From assembly GCF_902459775.1 (NCBI RefSeq), contig NZ_CABPSQ010000003.1, positions 186,001-250,000 of the forward strand: a stretch of DNA of 64,000 nt, in the 5' to 3' direction. The notes below the pieces were generated by a model that was given only the letters and a program-made list of their open reading frames with translations, made no database searches and was not told the origin of the DNA. Every line of letters begins with the position of its first letter. Position 1 is the stretch's first letter. Shown piece by piece: positions 57,764 through 64,000 of this stretch. The translations under genes and the position numbers were made by a program. Source of the DNA: Pandoraea captiosa (GTDB lineage Bacteria > Pseudomonadota > Gammaproteobacteria > Burkholderiales > Burkholderiaceae).

Positions 57764-59446
57764 ATGGGATCGAATGTGTCGTCCGCTGCCAGTCAGCGTA
57801 ATCCCCACGATAGCCCCGCCAGCGGGGTGAACGGCCAGCCAGACCTGGCACGTCATCCGCACGCGACCCCGGCCCCTACCCCTACCCCTACCCCTACCCC
57901 GTTAACGTCGTCTGCGGTCATGGCCACAGCAACCGACTCGGCCCGCTCGGTCGCCATCGACGACGAACCCGTGCTCGACGCGTTGACCGACGCCACGCGC
58001 ACGGCCCGCCTCGCCGCGTTGCGTGCCGCGGTGCCCGACGCCCAATGGCTCACCGACCGCGAGCAGATCACGCCGTACGAATGCGACGGTCTGGCCGCCT
58101 ACCGCAAGCTCCCGCTCGCGGTGGTGCTGCCCGCCGACGAAGATCAGGTCTGCCGCATCCTGCGCGCATGTCATGCACACGGCGTCCCTGTTGTCCCGCG
58201 TGGTGCGGGCACGGGCCTGTCCGGCGGCGCCATGCCGATTACCGACGGCATCGTGCTGTCGCTGGCGAAATTCAAACGCATTCTCGAAGTCGACGCGTAT
58301 GCCCGTACCGCTACCGTGCAACCGGGCGTGCGCAACCTCGCCGTCTCGGAAGCCGCAGCACCCTACGGTCTTTATTACGCCCCCGATCCGTCGTCGCAGA
58401 TCGCCTGCACCATCGGCGGCAATGTCTCCGAAAACTCGGGCGGCGTGCACTGCCTGAAGTACGGCCTCACCGTGCACAACGTGCTGCGTGTGCGTGCGGT
58501 GACGATGGACGGCGAGATCGTCGAGTTCGGCTCCCATGCACTGGATTCGCCGGGCCTCGACCTGCTCTCGGTGTTCATCGGCAGCGAGGGCATGTTCTGC
58601 GTCGTGACCGAAGTCACCGTGAAGCTCGTCCCCAAGCCGCAGGTCCAGCAAGTCATCATGGCGAGCTTCGACGACGTGGAAGCCGGTGGCAACGCCGTCG
58701 CAGCGATCATCGCGGCGGGCATCATTCCAGCCGGTCTGGAGATGATGGACAAACCGGCCACGCAAGCCGTGGAAGAGTTCGTGCACGCCGGCTACGACCT
58801 CGACGCCGCGGCCATCCTGCTGTGCGAGTCCGACGGCACGCCGGAGGAGGTCGCCGAAGAGATCGCCCGCGTGTCGGCCGTGTTGCGCGCGTCGGGCGCC
58901 ACCCGCATTCAGGTCTCGACCTCCGAGGCCGAACGGCTGCGCTTCTGGTCCGGTCGCAAGAACGCCTTCCCCGCCGCCGGCCGGATCTCGCCCGACTATT
59001 ACTGCATGGACGGCACCATCCCGCGCCGCACCATCGGCACGCTGCTCAAGCGCATCGAAGCGATGGAAGTGCAATACGGGCTGCGGTGCATCAACGTCTT
59101 TCATGCGGGCGACGGCAACATGCACCCCTTGATTCTCTTCAACGGCAACGATCTGGACGAATGGCACCGCGCCGAGGCCTTCGGCAGCGACATTCTCGAA
59201 GCCTGCGTGGAACTGGGCGGCACGGTGACAGGCGAGCATGGTGTAGGCATCGAGAAGATCAACTCGATGTGCGTGCAATTCTCGCCGGAAGAGCGTGACG
59301 CGTTCTTCGCCGTGAAGCGTGCCTTCGACCCCGCCGGTCTGCTCAATGCCGACAAGGCAATCCCCACGCGCGCGCGCTGCGCCGAATACGGCAAGCTGCA
59401 TGTGCGCGGCGGACTGTTGCCCCACCCCGATCTGCCGAGGTTCTGA
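57764..59446 (+). CDS. glcD: Glycolate oxidase, FAD subunit
   Basis: A 560-residue flavoprotein that oxidises glycolate to glyoxylate with GlcE and GlcF. The FAD-binding PCMH domain has PRGAGTGLSGGAMP (about residues 145-158) and IGGNVSENSGG. The C-terminal domain has FHAGDGNMHP and TVTGEHGVGIEK. The first about 50 residues are a Thr/Pro-rich leader (PTPTPTPT from the hexamer repeat at 57873-57900) not found in E. coli GlcD; an ATG at residue 53 could be the true start. A D-lactate dehydrogenase role is the main alternative. It overlaps glcE by one base. Confidence 0.92.
   Translation: MGSNVSSAASQRNPHDSPASGVNGQPDLARHPHATPAPTPTPTPTPLTSSAVMATATDSARSVAIDDEPVLDALTDATRTARLAALRAAVPDAQWLTDREQITPYECDGLAAYRKLPLAVVLPADEDQVCRILRACHAHGVPVVPRGAGTGLSGGAMPITDGIVLSLAKFKRILEVDAYARTATVQPGVRNLAVSEAAAPYGLYYAPDPSSQIACTIGGNVSENSGGVHCLKYGLTVHNVLRVRAVTMDGEIVEFGSHALDSPGLDLLSVFIGSEGMFCVVTEVTVKLVPKPQVQQVIMASFDDVEAGGNAVAAIIAAGIIPAGLEMMDKPATQAVEEFVHAGYDLDAAAILLCESDGTPEEVAEEIARVSAVLRASGATRIQVSTSEAERLRFWSGRKNAFPAAGRISPDYYCMDGTIPRRTIGTLLKRIEAMEVQYGLRCINVFHAGDGNMHPLILFNGNDLDEWHRAEAFGSDILEACVELGGTVTGEHGVGIEKINSMCVQFSPEERDAFFAVKRAFDPAGLLNADKAIPTRARCAEYGKLHVRGGLLPHPDLPRF
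57873..57900 (+). repeat. Hexamer repeat in glcD (CCCCTA)
   Basis: About 4.7 exact CCCCTA copies encode a Pro-Thr run in the N-terminal leader of GlcD. A 6-bp unit changes protein length without frameshift. Confidence 0.9.
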
Positions 59447-60579
59447 TGTCGCAAGTCCTCCCCATCACATCACAGGACACACAGGCGAGCGCCGCCGCCC
59501 ATGCCCTCGCGGCGATTCGCGAACGTGTGCTCGCCGCCACGGCCAGCGGCACGCCGCTCGACATTCACGGTGGCAATACGAAGCGCTGGTACGGCGAGAC
59601 ACCGAGCGGCGAGCCGCTCGACATGCGCGCCTATCGCGGCATCGTGTCGTACGACCCGGCCGAGCTCGTCATCACCGCCCGCGCGGGCACACCGCTTGCC
59701 GAGATCGAAGCGGCACTGGCCGAGCGCTCGCAGATGCTGCCGTTCGAGCCGCCGCATTTCGGTGCAGGTGCCACGCTCGGCGGCTGCATCGCCGCCGGAC
59801 TCGCCGGGCCGCGCCGCCCGCACGTTGGCGCGCCGCGCGACTTCGTGCTCGGCGCTGTCGTCATGAACGGTAACGGACAAGTCCTGCATTTTGGCGGACA
59901 GGTGATGAAAAACGTTGCCGGTTACGACGTCTCGCGCGTTCTCGCCGGCGCCCTGGGCACGCTTGGCGTGCTGCTCGAACTCTCGATCAAGGTGTTGCCG
60001 TGCCCGGTCGCCGAGGCCACGCTGCGCTTCGCAATGACACAGACCCAGGCGATCGATCAGCTCAACCGCTGGGGCGGTCAGCCGCTGCCGCTAATGGGTT
60101 CCGCATGGCATGACGGTGTGCTAAGCGTGCGTCTGGGCGGCGCAGCGGCCGCCATCGATGCGGCCCGGTCAACGATGGGCGGCCATCACGTCGACGTCAT
60201 CGAAGCGCAGGCCTTCTGGGCATCGCTGCGCGAGCAGACGCACCCGTTCTTCGCCAGCGCCCCCGTGCAGGGAGACGGCGAGCCGCTGTGGCGTCTGTCG
60301 GTACCGCCAACGACACCCCCGCTGGCCCATGGCGACGAGCAACTGATCGAATGGGGGGGTGCACAGCGCTGGTGGATCACGCCGCGCCCCGCTGCCGACA
60401 TCCGCGCAATCGCCGCAGCGGTCGGCGGGCATGCTACGCTGTTTCGCCACGGCAACAAGTCGGCGGGTGCGGCGAGCGTTTTCACACCGCAACCGGCGGC
60501 ACTGCAAGCGATCGGCGAGCGTCTTCAACAAGCATTCGATCCGAGCCGCATCTTCAACCGTCATCGGTTGTACCGGTAA
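59446..60579 (+). CDS. glcE: Glycolate oxidase, FAD-binding subunit
   Basis: A 377-residue second FAD-binding subunit of glycolate oxidase. The PCMH domain starts with LDIHGGNTKRWYG, has FGAGATLGGCIAAGLAGPRRP (about residues 105-125) and GQVMKNVAGYDVSRVLAG. The C-terminal end FDPSRIFNRHRLY is typical of GlcE. It starts inside the glcD stop (TGATG), so it is translationally coupled. Confidence 0.93.
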   Translation: MSQVLPITSQDTQASAAAHALAAIRERVLAATASGTPLDIHGGNTKRWYGETPSGEPLDMRAYRGIVSYDPAELVITARAGTPLAEIEAALAERSQMLPFEPPHFGAGATLGGCIAAGLAGPRRPHVGAPRDFVLGAVVMNGNGQVLHFGGQVMKNVAGYDVSRVLAGALGTLGVLLELSIKVLPCPVAEATLRFAMTQTQAIDQLNRWGGQPLPLMGSAWHDGVLSVRLGGAAAAIDAARSTMGGHHVDVIEAQAFWASLREQTHPFFASAPVQGDGEPLWRLSVPPTTPPLAHGDEQLIEWGGAQRWWITPRPAADIRAIAAAVGGHATLFRHGNKSAGAASVFTPQPAALQAIGERLQQAFDPSRIFNRHRLYR

Positions 60580-60597
60580 ATCGCTAATTACAGAACG

Positions 60598-61857
60598 ATG
60601 CAAACCAACCTCGCAGAATTCCTCCGTCAGACACCGGACGGTGACGAAGCCGAAGCCATTCTCCGCAAATGCGTCCATTGCGGATTCTGTACCGCGACCT
60701 GCCCCACCTACCAACTGCTGGGCGACGAACTCGACGGCCCGCGCGGGCGCATCTATCTGATCAAGCAGATGGTCGAAGGCCAGCCGGTGACGCGCGAAAC
60801 GCAGCGCCATCTGGACCGCTGTCTGACGTGCCGCAGTTGCGAGTCGACGTGTCCGTCCGGCGTGCAGTACGGACGGCTGGCCGATATCGGCCGCCGTCAC
60901 GTCGATGCGAAAGTCGGCCGCCCCGCGAGCGAGCGCGCGCTTCGCTGGACACTCGCACGTGTGCTGCCCAACCGCACGCTGTTCTCGCCCGCGCTGCGCC
61001 TCGGTCAGCAGTTTCGCGGCCTGCTGCCGCGCGCATTGCGCGAGAAGGTGCCGCACCGTCAGCGCTCGGGAAGCTGGCCGCAGGCCAGACACGCGCGCCG
61101 CATGCTGATGCTCGAAGGCTGTGTGCAACCGGCCATGTTGCCTAACGTCAACAAGGCCACGGCACGCGTGCTCGACGCCCTCGGTATCGAAATGATCCGC
61201 CCGTCGTCCGCCGGGTGCTGTGGCGCGATTCGGCTGCATCTGAACTATCACGACGATGGCCTGAACGACATCCGTCGCAATATCGACGCCTGGTGGCCCG
61301 AGATCGAAGCGGGCGCGCAAGCGATCGTGATCAACGCGTCCGGTTGCGGGGCGACGGTCAAGGAGTACGGGCATCTCCTGCGTCATGACCCGCAATACGC
61401 GGGCAAGGCGCAACGGGTCTCGGAACTCGCACGCGATCTTTCGGAAGTGCTGCTCGACAATCTCGAAACCCTGCAAAAGCGCGTGCCGCAGCGGCTCACG
61501 GGCAAGAACGGCAAAATCGCCTACCACCCGCCTTGCACGCTGCAACACGGCCAGCAGCTCAAAGGGGTGGTGGAGAAGGTGCTTGCCGGGGTGGGTGTCG
61601 CGGTCATGCTGCCGCAGGACAGCCACATCTGCTGTGGCTCGGCCGGCACCTACTCCGTGACCCAGCCCGAACTGTCGCATCAATTGCGCGACGCCAAATG
61701 GAAATCGCTCGACGCGCTCGAACCCGAGCTCGTCGTCTCGGCCAATGTCGGCTGCATCTGCCATCTGCAAGGCACGGCCAAAGGCGAACATGCCCGCAAC
61801 CACGCGCCGGTGCAGCACTGGATCGAGCTGCTCGACCGTCTGATCGCAACCGCCTGA
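60598..61857 (+). CDS. glcF: Glycolate oxidase, iron-sulfur subunit
   Basis: A 419-residue subunit that passes electrons from GlcD/E to the quinone pool. Two [4Fe-4S] motifs are at about residues 22-32 (CVHCGFCTATCP) and 74-84 (CLTCRSCESTCPSG). Two CCG domains follow (SAGCCGAIRLH near 205 and DSHICCGSAGTYS near 340). It lies 18 bases after glcE. No glcG or glcB is adjacent. A strong hairpin follows the stop. Confidence 0.95.
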   Translation: MQTNLAEFLRQTPDGDEAEAILRKCVHCGFCTATCPTYQLLGDELDGPRGRIYLIKQMVEGQPVTRETQRHLDRCLTCRSCESTCPSGVQYGRLADIGRRHVDAKVGRPASERALRWTLARVLPNRTLFSPALRLGQQFRGLLPRALREKVPHRQRSGSWPQARHARRMLMLEGCVQPAMLPNVNKATARVLDALGIEMIRPSSAGCCGAIRLHLNYHDDGLNDIRRNIDAWWPEIEAGAQAIVINASGCGATVKEYGHLLRHDPQYAGKAQRVSELARDLSEVLLDNLETLQKRVPQRLTGKNGKIAYHPPCTLQHGQQLKGVVEKVLAGVGVAVMLPQDSHICCGSAGTYSVTQPELSHQLRDAKWKSLDALEPELVVSANVGCICHLQGTAKGEHARNHAPVQHWIELLDRLIATA

Positions 61858-61869
61858 GCATGCCCCCAC

Positions 61870-61902
61870 GATTGATTGTCCCGATGAACGGGACAATCAA
61901 TC
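61870..61902 (+). terminator. Stem-loop after glcF, possible terminator
   Basis: GATTGATTGTCCC (61870-61882) pairs perfectly with GGGACAATCAATC (61890-61902), loop GATGAAC, 13 bases past the stop. No T-run follows, so it may be a factor-dependent end or an operator. Confidence 0.55.
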
Positions 61903-62036
61903 CCCTTGCCGCTCGTTTATCTGCACGATTGCGCTCCCTAGAATCGGGGTTAAGTCAGTGGAAGTCATGCGTTGTGACCGACACGACCGTCCATTCATTT
62001 AGCCCGTAAATCCCGATTCCCTCACCGGAGCCTGTC

Positions 62037-62441
62037 ATGATCGATGTCAAAACCGCCCCGTACGCTGCACTGCTGCTGCGCGTCTCGCTGGGTATCCTGT
62101 TCCTTGCCCACCTGTCGCTCAAGGTGTTCGTCTTCACCGTCCCCGGCTTCGTGGGCTTCATGGGATCGCTTGGTCTGCCGCCCGTCGTCGCCTATGTCAC
62201 GATGGCGCTGGAGCTCGTCGGTGGTCTGATGCTGATTACCGGCTTTTACGCACGCTGGGCAGCCCTCCCGCTCGCCGCGCTGATGCTCGGCACCATCGTC
62301 TCGGTGCACGGCCACAATGGCTGGATGTTCGCCAACAAGGGCGGCGGCTGGGAATTCCCGGCGTTCTGGCTGGTGGCGTTGCTGGTCGTGGCGCTCCTCG
62401 GTGACGGTGCATTCGCCCTTCGCCGCTCGCGCACGGCCTGA
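62037..62441 (+). CDS. DoxX-family membrane protein
   Basis: A 134-residue protein with four hydrophobic helices at about residues 8-30, 35-55, 67-90 and 97-122. The pattern ALLLRVSLGILFLAH and GFYARWAALPLAA is characteristic of DoxX, a family tied to thiol or redox stress in some bacteria. Role here is unknown. GGAG precedes the ATG. The extradiol dioxygenase gene follows. Confidence 0.88.
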   Translation: MIDVKTAPYAALLLRVSLGILFLAHLSLKVFVFTVPGFVGFMGSLGLPPVVAYVTMALELVGGLMLITGFYARWAALPLAALMLGTIVSVHGHNGWMFANKGGGWEFPAFWLVALLVVALLGDGAFALRRSRTA

Positions 62442-62457
62442 ATGCCTGCATCGACTG

Positions 62458-62508
62458 CTTCGCCGTTTCGCAGTTTCGCCGTTTCGCCGTTTCGCCGTTT
62501 CGCAGTCG
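62458..62508. repeat. Octamer repeat TTTCGCCG, about six imperfect copies
   Basis: Head-to-tail 8-bp units (TTTCGCCG and TTTCGCAG) fill the gap between doxX and the dioxygenase gene. Confidence 0.9.
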
Positions 62509-62544
62509 TGATCTGTTTAGCGTAGTTTTGCCGGAGTCATTGCC

Positions 62545-63372
62545 ATGTCTGCCCTTCCCACCCTCTTCGTCTCCCACGGTTCGCCGCTGCTCGCGGTCGA
62601 TCCCGGCCGCACCGGCCCGTTGTTGACGGCGCTGGGGCGTGCGGTGCCGCGTCCGCGCGAGATCCTCGTGATTTCGCCTCACTGGTCGACGCCCGCACCG
62701 CGCGTGGGCAGCCTTGCGCAACAACGCACGATCCACGATTTCGGCGGCTTCCCGCGCGAACTGTACGAACTGGAGTACCCGGCGCCCGGCGCGCCTGCCC
62801 TTGCCGAGCGCACTGCCCAGCGCCTGCGGGACGCCGGGCTACCCGCCGTCACCGACGACCAGTGGGGCCTCGATCACGGTGCGTGGGTGCCGCTGAGCTA
62901 TCTGTACCCCGCAGCCGACATCCCGGTGACGCAGTTGTCGCTGCAACGCCAGATGCGTCCGGAATATCAGTACCGCCTCGGGCAAACGCTCGCCCCGCTG
63001 GCGCGTGAAGGCGTGCTGATCGTGGCGTCCGGCAGCTTCACGCACAATCTTCACGAGGTGTTCCGCGCTCCGTCGGAAGATCGTGCAGAGGCGCCGTATC
63101 TCGCCGAATTCGTCGCGTGGTTCACACAACACCTGGCCACGATGGATCTCGACGCGCTGTTCGATTACCGCGCTCGCGCACCGCACGCCGAACGTGCCCA
63201 TCCCACGGACGAGCACCTGCTGCCGATCTTCGTTGCGATGGGAGCGGCCGACAACGCTGTGCACCAGACGCACTTCGATACCGGAGCAACCTACGGCGCG
63301 CTGCGCATGGACGCCTTCGCATTCGGCAGCGCCGCGCCGTCGCTCGCCGAGGTGAACGCGCTGGCACAATAG
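62545..63372 (+). CDS. Class III extradiol dioxygenase, DODA-type
   Basis: A 275-residue non-haem metal dioxygenase of the 4,5-DOPA dioxygenase (YgiD) group. Metal ligands are in LFVSHGSPLL (His11) and ISPHWSTP, with LDHGAWVPLSYLYP (near residue 110) and SGSFTHNLHEV later. YgiD-type proteins open catechol rings; the natural substrate here is unknown. Its neighbours do not form a catabolic operon. The ATG has no strong Shine-Dalgarno sequence. Confidence 0.9.
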   Translation: MSALPTLFVSHGSPLLAVDPGRTGPLLTALGRAVPRPREILVISPHWSTPAPRVGSLAQQRTIHDFGGFPRELYELEYPAPGAPALAERTAQRLRDAGLPAVTDDQWGLDHGAWVPLSYLYPAADIPVTQLSLQRQMRPEYQYRLGQTLAPLAREGVLIVASGSFTHNLHEVFRAPSEDRAEAPYLAEFVAWFTQHLATMDLDALFDYRARAPHAERAHPTDEHLLPIFVAMGAADNAVHQTHFDTGATYGALRMDAFAFGSAAPSLAEVNALAQ

Positions 63373-63384
63373 CGGCGTCAATGT

Positions 63385-63475
63385 TTGGGCTTGTTCGAGC
63401 TTGTTCGGGCTTGCGGCCACCCGCTGCGCCCGGATGTCCCGTCCGACATCCCGCCCGACATCCCGTCCCCCGTCT
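63385..63475. repeat. Short direct repeats between dioxygenase and LysR genes
   Basis: GGCTTGTTCG-type 10-bp units (about 63387-63412) and GACATCCCG-type 12-bp units (63442-63471) follow each other in this gap. Confidence 0.7.
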
Positions 63476-63493
63476 GAGGAGCTGTGCCCTGGC

Positions 63494-64000
63494 ATGAACA
63501 AACTTCGCGAGATCGAATGCTTCATCGCCGTGGTCGAGTCAGGCAGCTTCGTGAAGGCCGCCGACACGCTGGGCATTTCGAAGACGGCCGCCTCGCGCTA
63601 CGTCGCCGATCTGGAAGCGCGCCTGGGTACGCGGTTGCTTCAGCGCACCACGCGTCGCCTGTCGCTGACCGAGCCCGGGCAACGCTACGTCGAGCGTTGC
63701 CGCCAGATTCTGGCGGAACTCGACGAGGCCGACTCCATGGCCGGTGAGCAGGATGGGGAACCGACCGGGCCGCTGCGCATCAACGCGCCGCATACGTTCG
63801 GCGTGCTGCACCTCGCGCCGCTATGGCCCACGTTTCTCGCGCAGTTTCCCCAGGTTTCCCTCGACATCACGCTGAGTGACCGGCTCGTCGACATCGTCGA
63901 CGAAGGGTACGACCTGGCGATTCGCATCTCCCGTATGCCTGACTCCTCGCTCGTCCATCGACGGCTGGCCGGCACGCGTCTGGTGCTGTGTGCCTCGCCC
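63494..64000 (+). CDS. LysR-family regulator, C-terminus cut by window edge
   Basis: The frame is open from the ATG at 63494 to the edge (169 codons). It begins MNKLREIECFIAVVESGSF, with the LysR helix-turn-helix at residues 1-62 (AADTLGISKTAASRYVADLEARLG) and the start of the effector domain (GPLRINAPHTFGVLHLAPL). GAGGAG precedes it by 12 bases. Its targets may lie outside the window or be the dioxygenase upstream. Confidence 0.92.
   Translation, partial: MNKLREIECFIAVVESGSFVKAADTLGISKTAASRYVADLEARLGTRLLQRTTRRLSLTEPGQRYVERCRQILAELDEADSMAGEQDGEPTGPLRINAPHTFGVLHLAPLWPTFLAQFPQVSLDITLSDRLVDIVDEGYDLAIRISRMPDSSLVHRRLAGTRLVLCASP

Noticed and set aside
60169-61896. 575-codon minus-strand frame opposite glcE/glcF
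   Set aside because: Antisense to Fe-S motifs of glcF; no family features.
1-64000. Mobile elements, prophage, toxin-antitoxin or defence genes
   Set aside because: I looked for transposases, integrases, long terminal repeats and defence domains in all plausible frames and found none.

Overview
The window is a GC-rich beta-proteobacterial chromosome segment. Gene content and order fit Burkholderiaceae, most likely Pandoraea or a close relative; this is inferred from synteny and protein style, as no rRNA is present. It is mostly core genome. I see no insertion sequence, prophage, integrase or CRISPR array. Both ends cut genes: an HD-domain protein on the left and a LysR regulator on the right.

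Layout. 0-7 kb: HD protein, XRE regulator, quinone oxidoreductase with a divergent LysR gene, a glycine-zipper periplasmic protein, a tRNA-Gly/Gly/Cys operon, pgsA and a Kch-type K+ channel. 7-12 kb: uvrC, then earP-efp, which makes and rhamnosylates Arg32 of EF-P. 12-32 kb: one long minus-strand block, read yceD-rpmF-plsX-fabH-fabD-fabG-acpP-fabF (fatty acid synthesis), rpoE-rseA-rseB-mucD (envelope stress sigma factor), a glutaredoxin-like gene, lepA-lepB, and rnc-era-recO-pdxJ-acpS-nagZ. 32-41 kb: maf and an RsmI-like methylase, then sppA, Rieske, HAD and rluC, divergent from rne. 41-46 kb: molybdenum cofactor genes moaA, mobA and moeA, with a secreted protein of unknown function between the first two. 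46-54 kb: rmuC, a 2-hydroxyacid dehydrogenase, an NhaD-type antiporter, a LutC-type protein, pncB, fdxA and two tRNA-Asn genes. 54-62 kb: a C2/C3-acid module of OFA-family transporter, FadR-type regulator and glcDEF. 62-64 kb: doxX, an extradiol dioxygenase and a LysR gene.

How the genes work together. The central block couples lipid supply (plsX/fab/acpP), envelope stress sensing (rpoE/rse/mucD), protein export (lepB), translation (lepA, era, rnc) and cofactor supply (acpS arms AcpP; pdxJ makes PLP). The glc cluster would oxidise glycolate to glyoxylate, with an operator-like palindrome between its regulator and glcD.

The most unusual feature is not a new protein system. It is the density of short perfect or near-perfect tandem repeats (6-20 bp units) in intergenic gaps and in disordered parts of rne, rnc and glcD. 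Other items worth a look are a UvrC with three low-complexity insertions, a candidate 600-nt rne leader, a 1.2-kb gene-free region next to the transporter, and several strong palindromes near metabolic genes.
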